Origin: Pedobacter soli
GTDB taxonomy: Bacteria; Bacteroidota; Bacteroidia; Sphingobacteriales; Sphingobacteriaceae
Direction: 5' to 3'
Assembly: GCF_900101435.1 (NCBI RefSeq)
Contig: NZ_FMZH01000017.1
Location: forward strand, 1-64,000
DNA length: 64,000 nucleotides
The notes under the pieces were generated by a model. The model was not told where the DNA came from and did no database searches. It saw only the letters and a program-made list of their open reading frames with translations. Made by a program: the position numbers and the translations under genes. Below, one piece after another: positions 17,889 through 26,454 of this stretch; the first letter of the stretch is position 1, and each line of letters opens with the position of its first letter.

Positions 17889-18908
17889 TTAATCTTTAGT
17901 CAGCTCTCCCCTCAGCGGTTCTTCCATCAATCTGCGGCTTTCTTCAAGTGGTAAACCCAGGCCCATCACAAACATGAGTTTGGTTACGGTTGCTTCGAAA
18001 GTTAAATCGTAGCCACTTAATACGCCCATTTTCAGGAGTTCTCTGCTGGTTTCGTAACGGCCTAACTGTACCGATCCTTTTTTACACTGCGAAATATCGA
18101 TAATGATTTTACCATTTAGAATGGCCTGGCGTAAACTATCCAAAAACCATTGCGCAGTGGTGGTATTGCCTGATCCAAAGGTTTCTAAAATAATGGCATC
18201 AACTTTCGAATCGGTAATGGCCTGAACAGCTTGAGGGGTAATACCGGGGTATAATTTCAGCACACCGATATTCGAATTGAAATTGGTATGCAGTATTAAT
18301 TTGCCCTGAGGGGCTTTAAGAACATAATTTCTGTAAAACTGGAGGTGCACACCAGCTTCGGCCAAAATCGGGTAATTTGGCGAACGGAAAGCCTCAAATT
18401 TTTCACTGTTGTATTTAATAGAGCGGTTACCCCTGAACAATTGCGCATCAAAATAAATGCAAACTTCGGGAAAAAGCGCCTTACCCCCTTCTTTGGTAGC
18501 CGCAATTTCCAATGCGGTAATTAAATTCTCCTTTGCATCGGTTCTGATTTCGCCAATTGGCAGTTGCGATCCGGTTAAAACAACAGGTTTATCGAGGTTT
18601 TCGAGCATAAAACTCAATGCCGAAGCGGTAAAAGCCATGGTATCAGAACCATGCAAAATCACAAAACCATCGTACTGATCGTACTTATTGTAAATCAGGT
18701 CAGCCAAAGTCTTCCAGATTTCGGGATCCATGTTCGACGAATCGAGTACCGGATTAAAAGAATGCACATCTAACTGGTAATCTAAACGGTTTAATTCCGG
18801 AACATTTTCTTTGATCTGTTCGAAATTAAAGGGAACTAACATCCCGTTGGTAGGATCGTTAACCATACCGATGGTGCCACCGGTATAAATTATAAGTACT
18901 TTGGTCAT
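17889..18908 (-). CDS. ansA: Type I (cytoplasmic) L-asparaginase
   Basis: 339 residues with no signal peptide, so the cytoplasmic type I enzyme. It hydrolyses asparagine to aspartate and ammonia. Both catalytic threonine motifs are present: IIYTGGTIGMV at residue 8-18 and VILHGSDTMAFTASALSFML near residue 82, where T-D-K-like residues act in the second triad. NSNIGVLKLYPGI and ETFGSGNTT are further family marks. Single gene with no close partner. Confidence 0.95.
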   Translation of the reverse strand: MTKVLIIYTGGTIGMVNDPTNGMLVPFNFEQIKENVPELNRLDYQLDVHSFNPVLDSSNMDPEIWKTLADLIYNKYDQYDGFVILHGSDTMAFTASALSFMLENLDKPVVLTGSQLPIGEIRTDAKENLITALEIAATKEGGKALFPEVCIYFDAQLFRGNRSIKYNSEKFEAFRSPNYPILAEAGVHLQFYRNYVLKAPQGKLILHTNFNSNIGVLKLYPGITPQAVQAITDSKVDAIILETFGSGNTTTAQWFLDSLRQAILNGKIIIDISQCKKGSVQLGRYETSRELLKMGVLSGYDLTFEATVTKLMFVMGLGLPLEESRRLMEEPLRGELTKD

Positions 18909-19336
18909 TTGGTTGGTAAAGGTTGCTCACCGCAAAGAAAGCAAAAAATTACAAATGACGGGGCGATATTTTTAAATTAACAACAAAAACACCTATTAAA
19001 ACGCTTTAGTTGTCAATAAAATAAAAAACAAGGCTTTTATTTACAAAATCAGCAAAAAGATTACAAAGAGCTGGCTGGTGAGAAACTAACCAATAGAGAA
19101 ATCCTGTTCGTAGAGTTAAGCGGAGCGTCTCTACGAACTAGCAATAAGAGCGAAAACACAATAACTAACATGAGTCAAAGACTCTGTTCCATTCAAAATC
19201 CGTAGAGCCCTGCGGAACTCTACGGATAGATGAGTGTCTAACTGACAGAAACAGATCTGCCAAAAACAATTCTCGAACTCAGGTTTAAGGTAAACCTGAA
19301 CTTCTATCTGAACAAAATAACTTGTAATTATTACAG
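18909..19336. other. Intergenic region with short hairpin repeats
   Basis: 428 bases without a gene. It contains two related palindromes, at 19106-19138 and 19199-19226. A short CCGCAAAG word near 18930 recalls the repeat at 2066. I see no RNA gene or clear promoter. Confidence 0.5.
19106..19226. repeat. Pair of CGTAGAG...CTCTACG hairpins
   Basis: GTTCGTAGAG pairs with CTCTACGAAC (19106-19138), and TCCGTAGAG pairs with CTCTACGGA (19199-19226). The loops are GC-rich and related (TTAAGCGGAGCGT and CCCTGCGGAA). A half copy, AACTCTACGAATAGAGG, lies at 20823-20839 on the other side of the propeller gene. Confidence 0.6.
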
Positions 19337-20779
19337 TTACTTCAACTCAGTTTTGATTATTCCGGCAAATGTTGCTGCCCAAATGGCTCCCTCTTTGTCC
19401 TTTGTGATCTGCTCGATATTGACACTGGGAACACTGGAGTTTTCTGTTGTATAAATCTCGGTTTTCTTGCCGCCAATTTCATATTTGATGATCCCAACGT
19501 TGTTCTGGCTAAGCCACAATGTATTTTTTTCTTCGTCCACGATGAAATCGTTGATGCTGTTGCTAGCAAACATTGTTGGCTCATCCTTCCACAAACGCTC
19601 CCATTTTCCATCGGAGGAAAGTATATACATCCCGGCTGCATCACCCTTTTCATTATATAGCGAAAACCAGAGGTTACCTTTTTTATCTTCCCACATTTTA
19701 GATATGTAAGCCTTAGATAGCGGTGAAGACTTATCGTTCAAAGCAGTAGTCTTCCCTTTTTCAATAACAGCGTTACCCTCAAAGGTACCAATCCAGGTGC
19801 GGTCCCTGCTGTCCACAAACACCCCCAGCACCCTATCGGACGGCAACTTCGAATTCTTCTTGTTTATCAGTTTCCATTTGCCTCCTTCAAACCTGGCTAT
19901 CCCATCCCAAGAGGTAAAAAGCACATTCCCCTTAGGATCAACTACGATCTTCCTTGCCCAATTAATAGGTGAATTCAGCGAATCAAATTTGGTCCAGCTA
20001 CGGTTATCATACCGGTAAACATCATAGCCGATCACAAACCACTTATTATTCTTTTGATCAACTGCCATGTCACGTACCGACTCGGTCTGGGCCTTGTTAT
20101 ACTGTGTTGCAGAAATAATGGTGTTCCTAGAATTAAAGTGCTGCCATTTGCTGCCCGATATTTTCACGATCCCGTTATCCGTTCCGATCCAGACATCCCC
20201 CTTTAAATCTGTAGCCACAGCTCTGCTCATATCCCATGGCAGTTCTGAGCTACCTTGAGTAAATACTTTCCAGTTCTCACTAAGCGCTGCTCTTTCACTT
20301 CCCTTCCGCTCGGGAGTACCGCCAGCTTTCATATTGGACTGACTGGTAAAGTTAAAGACCCTGCGTTTCGCTCGAAATTTCCCACCCTCGAATTCCATGA
20401 TGAGCGATACCGAGCTGTTTTGCTTTTTCGTACCCTCCATTGCAGGGCTCCAGTTTTCAGTTGTATTAACCGATTGCCTGATACCAAGTTCAGCTGAATT
20501 TAAGTTGGTCTTGTTATCGATACTCAACAGGCAGGGCTTCCCTTGCTGATCGACCAATATCTGCATCTCGATGGTACCTTTAAGCCTCGTAAGTTTTGAT
20601 TCCCCGACTCCACGCAGGATATTCTGGAAGACTGTCTTTGGCGGTTGCGCTTGGGGAGTTCCGCAATCCAGGCAGAACTCGGAAAGTTTACAGTCTTCAA
20701 ACTTTTCGGGGTAAAGGCTCTGCGCCTTCAGCAGCGTTGAAAAAAGGCATAGGGCAATAATGTAAATTGTCTTTCTCAC
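19337..20779 (-). CDS. Secreted two-component-regulator-type beta-propeller protein
   Basis: 480 residues with a signal peptide (MRKTIYIIALCLFSTLLKA). Residues about 40-130 resemble the TonB C-terminal fold (GTIEMQILVDQQGKPCLLSIDN). From about residue 180 on are repeated propeller blades with the Reg_prop pattern, for example DLKGDVWIGTDNGIVKISGSKW, DSRDRTWIGTFEGNAVI and EDKKGNLWFSLYN. Such blades usually form the periplasmic sensor of hybrid two-component systems, but here no transmembrane helix, kinase or regulator follows, so it is a free secreted propeller. Its combination with a TonB-like domain is unusual. Function unknown. Confidence 0.8.
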   Translation of the reverse strand: MRKTIYIIALCLFSTLLKAQSLYPEKFEDCKLSEFCLDCGTPQAQPPKTVFQNILRGVGESKLTRLKGTIEMQILVDQQGKPCLLSIDNKTNLNSAELGIRQSVNTTENWSPAMEGTKKQNSSVSLIMEFEGGKFRAKRRVFNFTSQSNMKAGGTPERKGSERAALSENWKVFTQGSSELPWDMSRAVATDLKGDVWIGTDNGIVKISGSKWQHFNSRNTIISATQYNKAQTESVRDMAVDQKNNKWFVIGYDVYRYDNRSWTKFDSLNSPINWARKIVVDPKGNVLFTSWDGIARFEGGKWKLINKKNSKLPSDRVLGVFVDSRDRTWIGTFEGNAVIEKGKTTALNDKSSPLSKAYISKMWEDKKGNLWFSLYNEKGDAAGMYILSSDGKWERLWKDEPTMFASNSINDFIVDEEKNTLWLSQNNVGIIKYEIGGKKTEIYTTENSSVPSVNIEQITKDKEGAIWAATFAGIIKTELK

Positions 20780-20871
20780 GATAATTATATCTTTTGTTTT
20801 ATTATAAACTTAATAGCACTGTGAACTCTACGAATAGAGGAGAACTAACTAAAAAGCAGCTAATAAACCCA

Positions 20872-21639
20872 TTAAACGCCGAATATCTTTTTCGAATTTT
20901 CAGTAGTTACCGCAGCAATTTCCTCAATAGGCGCACCGTAAATATCGGCCAGTTTCTGCGCAACATAAATCAGGTAACTGCTTTCGTTGGGTTTACCACG
21001 GAAAGGTACCGGCGCCAGATAAGGCGAATCGGTTTCCAATACCAGGTTATTCAGTGGAATATCAGCAAGTACCGCATCCAGTCCGGCTTTTTTATAGGTA
21101 ACCACTCCGCCTATACCTAAATAAAAATTTAAATCGATAGCCTGTTTGGCCTGTTCTAAATTACCGGTAAAGCAATGAAAAATCCCGCGCAGCTTTTCGC
21201 CCCTTTCACTTTCCAAAACCTCAAAAACTTCATCAAAGGCCTCACGGCAATGGATTACGATTGGCAAACCCAAATCTTTTGCCCAGGCAATTTGCTTATG
21301 AAAGGCATCTTGCTGGATGGCAAGCGTAGTTTTATCCCAGTATAAATCGATCCCGATTTCGCCAATAGCGTAAATTTTCCGGCCGGCTATACTGGCGTAA
21401 ATTTCGTCGAGCAGAGTCAGGTAATCTTCTTTTACATCGCAAGGGTGCAAACCTGCCATCGCAAAACAGTTTTCAGGATATTTCGCAACCATATCGTCAA
21501 TCATTGCAATAGACTTTACATCAACGTTAGGCAGAAATAAACGGTTTACATTGTGCTCAAAGCAACGCTCCATTAATTGCGCCTGCTTTTCGGCATCCTG
21601 CTCGTAATATAAATGGGTATGGGTATCGGTGAAGATCAT
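20872..21639 (-). CDS. tatD: TatD family metal-dependent hydrolase
   Basis: 255 residues, normal for TatD. The metal-dependent hydrolase barrel is complete: FTDTHTHLYYE at the start (H-x-H), AIGEIGIDLYWDK, LPIVIHCREAFDEV, GIFHCFTGN and LVLETDSPYLAP near residue 205. TatD proteins are cytoplasmic 3'-5' exonucleases acting on single-stranded DNA and RNA, with a role in repair. It lies on the same strand as uvrA upstream, separated by a repeat-rich gap of 116 bases. Confidence 0.95.
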   Translation of the reverse strand: MIFTDTHTHLYYEQDAEKQAQLMERCFEHNVNRLFLPNVDVKSIAMIDDMVAKYPENCFAMAGLHPCDVKEDYLTLLDEIYASIAGRKIYAIGEIGIDLYWDKTTLAIQQDAFHKQIAWAKDLGLPIVIHCREAFDEVFEVLESERGEKLRGIFHCFTGNLEQAKQAIDLNFYLGIGGVVTYKKAGLDAVLADIPLNNLVLETDSPYLAPVPFRGKPNESSYLIYVAQKLADIYGAPIEEIAAVTTENSKKIFGV

Positions 21640-21651
21640 TTGAGTATGAAG

Positions 21652-21735
21652 TGGTAAGTATCAAGTAGTAAGTATCAAGTAGTAAGTACCGAGAATCAAG
21701 TATCAAGACCAAAATGCGTCTTGATACTTGATTCT
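21652..21735. repeat. AAGTATCAAGTAGT direct repeats and inverted copy
   Basis: The word AAGTATCAAGTAGT occurs twice in tandem, followed by AATCAAGTATCAAGAC and its inverse GTCTTGATACTTGATT. Similar words occur at 17685-17716 and 40834-40872. Non-coding, downstream of uvrA. Confidence 0.6.
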
Positions 21736-21755
21736 TTATACTGATATAAGGTATG

Positions 21756-24671
21756 CTATTTCTTTGTGGCTTTGCTTTTTTTCGGCGCTTTGGCAGTAGA
21801 CTCCTGACTTCCGACTGCGGACTCCGGACTATACTCCATTTCCTTTTTCAAAAATTTACCGGTTAAACTGATTGGATTCTGAATTAAACCTTCAGGTGTA
21901 CCTTCAAACAAGATCCTGCCCCCTCCGGCTCCACCTTCTTCGCCCAGATCAATTACCCAATCGGCAACTTTCACTACATCTAAATTGTGTTCGATTACCA
22001 AAATGGTATTTCCTTTATCAACCAGCTCCTGCAATACACCTAATAGCACGTGAATATCTTCGAAATGAAGCCCGGTGGTAGGTTCATCTAAAATATAGAA
22101 GGTTTTTCCGGTATCTTTTTTCGATAGTTCGGTAGCCAGCTTAACCCGCTGTGCTTCGCCACCCGATAAGGTAACAGACGATTGACCTAAGGTAATATAA
22201 CCTAAACCAACATCTTTTAGGGTTTTAATTTTTCTGTAAATGATCGGAATATTCTCAAAGAAATCACAGGCATCTTCAATGCTCATATCGAGCACATCGC
22301 TAATCGATTTACCCCGGAAACGCACCTCTAAAGTTTCGCGGTTATAGCGTTTGCCACCACATTCTTCGCAAGGCACCTGTACATCAGGCAGGAAATTCAT
22401 TTCAATTACCTTCAAGCCTGCTCCCTGACAGGTTTCGCAACGACCACCTTTCACATTGAAAGAAAAACGCCCCGGTTTATAGCCCCTTATTTTAGCTTCG
22501 GGCAATTGTACAAACAGGTTACGGATATCAGAAAATACACCTGTATAAGTAGAAGGATTAGAGCGTGGCGTTCTGCCAATTGGCGCCTGATCGATCTCAA
22601 TTACCTTATCAATTTCTTTCAGCCCACTAATTTTCTCGTAAGGTAGCGGCGTTTTTTTTGCCCTGAAGAAATGGTGATTTAATATCGGGTATAAAGTTTC
22701 GGTAATTAAACTCGATTTACCTGAGCCAGATACCCCGGTCACCGCAATAAATTTACCCAGCGGAAAATCTACCGAAACTGATTTTAAGTTATGTCCGGTA
22801 GCTTTAATAATCGACAATTTGTGTCCATTACCTTTTCTACGTTCTTTTGGGGTTTCAATTTTCTTGGTTCCGTTTAAGTAAGCAGAAGTTAAGGTTTTCG
22901 ATTTCAGGATTTCTTTCGCGGTACCCTCAGCTACCACTGTTCCGCCGTGAATACCAGCCCCCGGACCAACATCAATTACCCAGTCGGCCTCCAGAATCAT
23001 ATCCTTATCGTGCTCTACCACTAAAACGGTGTTGCCTAAATCGCGCAGGTTTTTCAAGGCATTAATTAAACGTTCGTTATCGCGCTGGTGCAAACCAATA
23101 CTCGGCTCATCCAGAATGTACATTACGTTCATCAACTGCGAACCAATCTGCGTAGCCAGACGAATCCGCTGTGCCTCCCCTCCCGAAAGGGTCCGTGCAG
23201 TTCTATCTAAAGTTAAATAAGTTAAGCCTACATCGGTTAAAAATCCAATCCTGGCTTTAATTTCTTTTAAAATCTCTTTTGCGATAATATTCTGGCGATC
23301 TGACAACCGTTCATCAACTTTTTCGAACCATTTGTGCAGATCATTGATATCCATAGAAGAAAGCTCGAAAATGTTTTTCCCATCTACTTTAAAATGCAGG
23401 CTTTCCTTTTTTAAACGGGCACCATTACATTCCGGACAGGTTTTCAGCTTGCGGAACTCATCCATATCATCCGATGCAGATTCGCTTCTTTTTTCGTTCT
23501 GCTCTTCCAGCATCTTAATAATACCATCGAAAGTGATATTATAGTTCTGCACATTCCATTTATTGTACTCTACCTCAACTTTGATTAAATCGGGCGAGCC
23601 GTTTAAAATCATGTTGATTACTTCATCGCTTAGTTTTTCGATTGGCGTAGAAAGAGAGAAGCTGTATTTTTTAGCCAATGCTTTCAACACCTGGAACATC
23701 CAGATATCGCGGTACTCGCCAAGCGGGGCCAAACCTCCGTTTAAAATACTGAGCTTGGGATTCGGGATAACCGATTCTTTATCCACCACGAATATATAAC
23801 CCAGGCCATCGCAACGCTCGCAGGCGCCATAAGGCGAGTTAAACGAGAAACTGTTTGGCTGAGGTTCATCGTAAGAAATACCGGTGGTTGGGCACATCAA
23901 AAACTTACTGAAATGCGCTACATGGTTATCCTTATCGCTGATTTTGATGACACCCTTACCCATTTTCATGGCGGTTTGCAACGAGTCCAGCAGGCGTTTT
24001 TTATCCTTCTGATCAATAATCAAGCGATCAATTACTACTTCAATATCGTGTATTTTATAACGATCGACCTGCATTTTGGCCGTAATGTCTTTAATCTCAC
24101 CATCTACACGCACCTTTACATAACCCTGCTTACGGATTTGCTCGAAAAGCTCGCGGTAGTGCCCTTTCCTCCCTTTAACCACCGGGGCTAAAATATTTAC
24201 GGCAATACCATCAAATTTCTGGAAAATGTTCTGCAATATCTGATCTTCACTCATGCGCTCCATCTTCTCACCCGTATTGTAAGAGTAAGCATCGGCTACA
24301 CGCGCATAGAGCAAACGCATAAAATCGTAAATCTCGGTAATGGTACCTACGGTGGAGCGTGGATTTTTACTGGTAGTTTTCTGCTCAATGGCAATAACCG
24401 GACTCAGACCCGAAACCTTATCAACATCGGGGCGCTCCATTCCCCCCATAAACTGCCGGCTGTAGGCACTAAATGTCTCCATATAGCGGCGCTGCCCCTC
24501 GGCATATATGGTATCGAAAGCTAAAGATGATTTCCCGCTACCACTTAAACCCGTAATTACAACGAGCTGGTTGCGCGGAAAACTTACATCTATATTCTTT
24601 AAATTATGCACCCTCGCACCATATACTTCTACATCTTTTTGCTCGCCGAGGTCGATAGATTTATTGCTCAT
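21756..24671 (-). CDS. uvrA: Excinuclease ABC subunit A
   Basis: 971 residues. UvrA is the damage-sensing ATPase of nucleotide excision repair and works with UvrB and UvrC in the cytoplasm. Two ABC units are visible: Walker A GLSGSGKSSLAFD near residue 43 and GVSGSGKSSLITETL near residue 650; signature LSGGEAQRIRLA and LSGGEAQRVKLA; Walker B ILDEPSIGLH and ILDEPTTGLH. Zinc modules include CERCDGLGY, CPECNGARLK and CETCQGAG with CEECGGKRY. The last 27 residues (from about 945) are low-complexity, and their DNA contains the TCCGACT/CGGACT repeat seen at 2728, so the tail may be of repeat origin. Confidence 0.98.
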   Translation of the reverse strand: MSNKSIDLGEQKDVEVYGARVHNLKNIDVSFPRNQLVVITGLSGSGKSSLAFDTIYAEGQRRYMETFSAYSRQFMGGMERPDVDKVSGLSPVIAIEQKTTSKNPRSTVGTITEIYDFMRLLYARVADAYSYNTGEKMERMSEDQILQNIFQKFDGIAVNILAPVVKGRKGHYRELFEQIRKQGYVKVRVDGEIKDITAKMQVDRYKIHDIEVVIDRLIIDQKDKKRLLDSLQTAMKMGKGVIKISDKDNHVAHFSKFLMCPTTGISYDEPQPNSFSFNSPYGACERCDGLGYIFVVDKESVIPNPKLSILNGGLAPLGEYRDIWMFQVLKALAKKYSFSLSTPIEKLSDEVINMILNGSPDLIKVEVEYNKWNVQNYNITFDGIIKMLEEQNEKRSESASDDMDEFRKLKTCPECNGARLKKESLHFKVDGKNIFELSSMDINDLHKWFEKVDERLSDRQNIIAKEILKEIKARIGFLTDVGLTYLTLDRTARTLSGGEAQRIRLATQIGSQLMNVMYILDEPSIGLHQRDNERLINALKNLRDLGNTVLVVEHDKDMILEADWVIDVGPGAGIHGGTVVAEGTAKEILKSKTLTSAYLNGTKKIETPKERRKGNGHKLSIIKATGHNLKSVSVDFPLGKFIAVTGVSGSGKSSLITETLYPILNHHFFRAKKTPLPYEKISGLKEIDKVIEIDQAPIGRTPRSNPSTYTGVFSDIRNLFVQLPEAKIRGYKPGRFSFNVKGGRCETCQGAGLKVIEMNFLPDVQVPCEECGGKRYNRETLEVRFRGKSISDVLDMSIEDACDFFENIPIIYRKIKTLKDVGLGYITLGQSSVTLSGGEAQRVKLATELSKKDTGKTFYILDEPTTGLHFEDIHVLLGVLQELVDKGNTILVIEHNLDVVKVADWVIDLGEEGGAGGGRILFEGTPEGLIQNPISLTGKFLKKEMEYSPESAVGSQESTAKAPKKSKATKK
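21796..21838. repeat. TCCGACT/CGGACT repeat inside uvrA 3' end
   Basis: Within the coding strand of the uvrA tail, the plus strand reads CTCCTGACTTCCGACT then GCGGACTCCGGACTA, sharing its words with the non-coding repeat at 2728-2760. In uvrA it encodes the SPESAVGSQES segment. Confidence 0.6.
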
Positions 24672-24784
24672 ATTTTATTTAAAGTTGGGAGGAAAAACCA
24701 GGCCTGAAAACAAACCGGATTTCAATCGGCAAAATTGCTAAAAATTTTATCAAAAAGAAAGCTTAATGCGATCTGTATTACGGT

Positions 24785-25747
24785 TTAATTGTCATAATGT
24801 TTACGCCTATTTCTAAGGAAACCAGATGATAAGCCCAGGCGTACATACCCGTAATGATCCTTGAAATAAATATTGTAGTTATCTTCTCCATAATAGCCTA
24901 CAGCGGCCATCAGAAATACATTATGCATAAACGGAAAACTATAATTGAAATTGATTTCGGCATTTAACCTTTTCTGAATATTGGCCAGATTTTTAGCCGG
25001 GATTTTATTGATTGCATACGAAAACTCCGTATTTAAGCGCCAGGTTTCCTTTTCGGCCTTTGAAGTCTGATTTTTATCTTTGCGATACCTTTCAATCTCA
25101 TAGTATTTACGCCAGGAGAAATTATACAACAGGCGCGTAAAGCCAAAACCCTCGTTCAATGCTGGCTCATACCTGAAAAACTTATACCACTGTAAGCCCA
25201 CACGATGATTGAAAGAATTATAACCTGCATTAGTACCAGGTATAGTAAAATTTCCAAAACGGTAGGAAAGGGTTAAATTATTGGCATTAAAATTTCCGTT
25301 CCGGGTATTAAGGGTACCATCTGTATTGTAGGGCGATACATCCTGCCCGTTAGAGTGATGCGTAAATGCCAGCTCCGCATACTGATAATTTTGTGGATCA
25401 GTATTCAACCGCGCATAAACTACCCCACCCAGGCGGTAACTTGGCGTGCGCACAGCTGCAGAAAACTCATTTCGCACACGCACGGTAAAATCGGGGATCA
25501 GGGCAAGGGCAATAGGCGACTTATAACTTCCCAAAAGCATAAAGACTGTAGTTAACCTTCCGCTAATTACGTATTTTGAAGGTGCACCCAATTCGCCACC
25601 CGGCGCGATATAACTTAAATCGGCATTTTCTTTATACAAAGATACATATGCTTTATTCGCAAATTCTCTTTTTATGGTTAGAGTATCCTGGGCAAATGAT
25701 GATAAATGGAAAAGGCAGATTAGAAGCGCAAAAAAAGTTTTCGTCAT
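24785..25747 (-). CDS. Outer-membrane phospholipase A (OMPLA)-like protein
   Basis: 320 residues with a signal peptide (MTKTFFALLICLFHLSSFA). After it, the protein alternates short aromatic/hydrophobic strands typical of a beta barrel. The motif THHSNGQD near residue 132 matches the H-x-S-N-G catalytic motif of OMPLA, and an Asn-rich strand NANNLTLSY follows where OMPLA has its third catalytic residue. The loop between Ser and that Asn is longer than in E. coli PldA. OMPLA hydrolyses phospholipids that reach the outer leaflet. The C-terminus lacks a terminal Phe but ends in the strand YGYVRLGLSSGF. Confidence 0.65.
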   Translation of the reverse strand: MTKTFFALLICLFHLSSFAQDTLTIKREFANKAYVSLYKENADLSYIAPGGELGAPSKYVISGRLTTVFMLLGSYKSPIALALIPDFTVRVRNEFSAAVRTPSYRLGGVVYARLNTDPQNYQYAELAFTHHSNGQDVSPYNTDGTLNTRNGNFNANNLTLSYRFGNFTIPGTNAGYNSFNHRVGLQWYKFFRYEPALNEGFGFTRLLYNFSWRKYYEIERYRKDKNQTSKAEKETWRLNTEFSYAINKIPAKNLANIQKRLNAEINFNYSFPFMHNVFLMAAVGYYGEDNYNIYFKDHYGYVRLGLSSGFLRNRRKHYDN

Positions 25748-25828
25748 ATCTCATAAACGCCAATAAAGAGGTAAGTGTTTTGTATTTTTAGCGAAAAGAC
25801 ATACACCCACCTTTATTATCTGTAATCC

Positions 25829-26443
25829 ATGGCAATCAATCTTGAGTATATATATCCGCTAATTGTACCTGAAAATTACTACTTACCGGGAACCTGGAAT
25901 CTTCCTCATTACAATTTAAACGCTTCCAATTTTATTGTAACTTGGGTAAGCTTTCAGGGTGATGGTCCAATGATCTACCTTACACAAGACGAATACCAAT
26001 TTTTAACTGAAACTCAATCGGGTTGGGAACAGAGAGCCTTCGAAAACTTGAGGCATCTAATACATGACAACGAATATTTTTGCACACATTTCCAACAATC
26101 CGCTCAATCGAAAAAACTAGCCTATATTGTCTTTATGAATCAAGACGGCATAGGATCGAGTAGAATATTGCTTTCTGACGAACTTGAAAAACTATTCCCA
26201 AATGGTTACCTAGTAGCAATGCCCGATCGTAGCTGCGGCTTTGCAATCGCCAAAGATGCTTCAGAGCACGAACTAAATGAAGTGAAACAGTTAATCAAGA
26301 ATATGTTTGAAGAAGCTACGACACCAATGTCTCCAGATTTATTTAACAGTAGTGATTTTAAATTAGCTTGCAATTGGGCGGCCCCAATAAATCAGGATTA
26401 TTCAGATCAAATAATAAATGAAGTAATTACTTTGTGTTTATAG
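25829..26443 (+). CDS. Hypothetical protein, unknown function
   Basis: 204 residues, no signal peptide or membrane segment. It is rich in aromatic residues and Asn, with segments TQDEYQFLTETQSGWEQRAFENL, LAYIVFMNQDGIGSS and FPNGYLVAMPDRSCGFAIA. The last recalls a strand pattern in the DUF1444/YtpQ type (IPDR), but the similarity is too short to name it. Divergent from the phospholipase-like gene, and its 3' end comes within 12 bases of the converging reductase stop. An isolated orphan gene. Confidence 0.65.
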   Translation: MAINLEYIYPLIVPENYYLPGTWNLPHYNLNASNFIVTWVSFQGDGPMIYLTQDEYQFLTETQSGWEQRAFENLRHLIHDNEYFCTHFQQSAQSKKLAYIVFMNQDGIGSSRILLSDELEKLFPNGYLVAMPDRSCGFAIAKDASEHELNEVKQLIKNMFEEATTPMSPDLFNSSDFKLACNWAAPINQDYSDQIINEVITLCL

Positions 26444-26454
26444 CACAGGTAAAA

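Noticed and set aside
21652-21735. CRISPR-like array
   Set aside because: Repeats are AT-rich, of uneven length, directly adjacent and inverted in part, with no spacers or cas genes.
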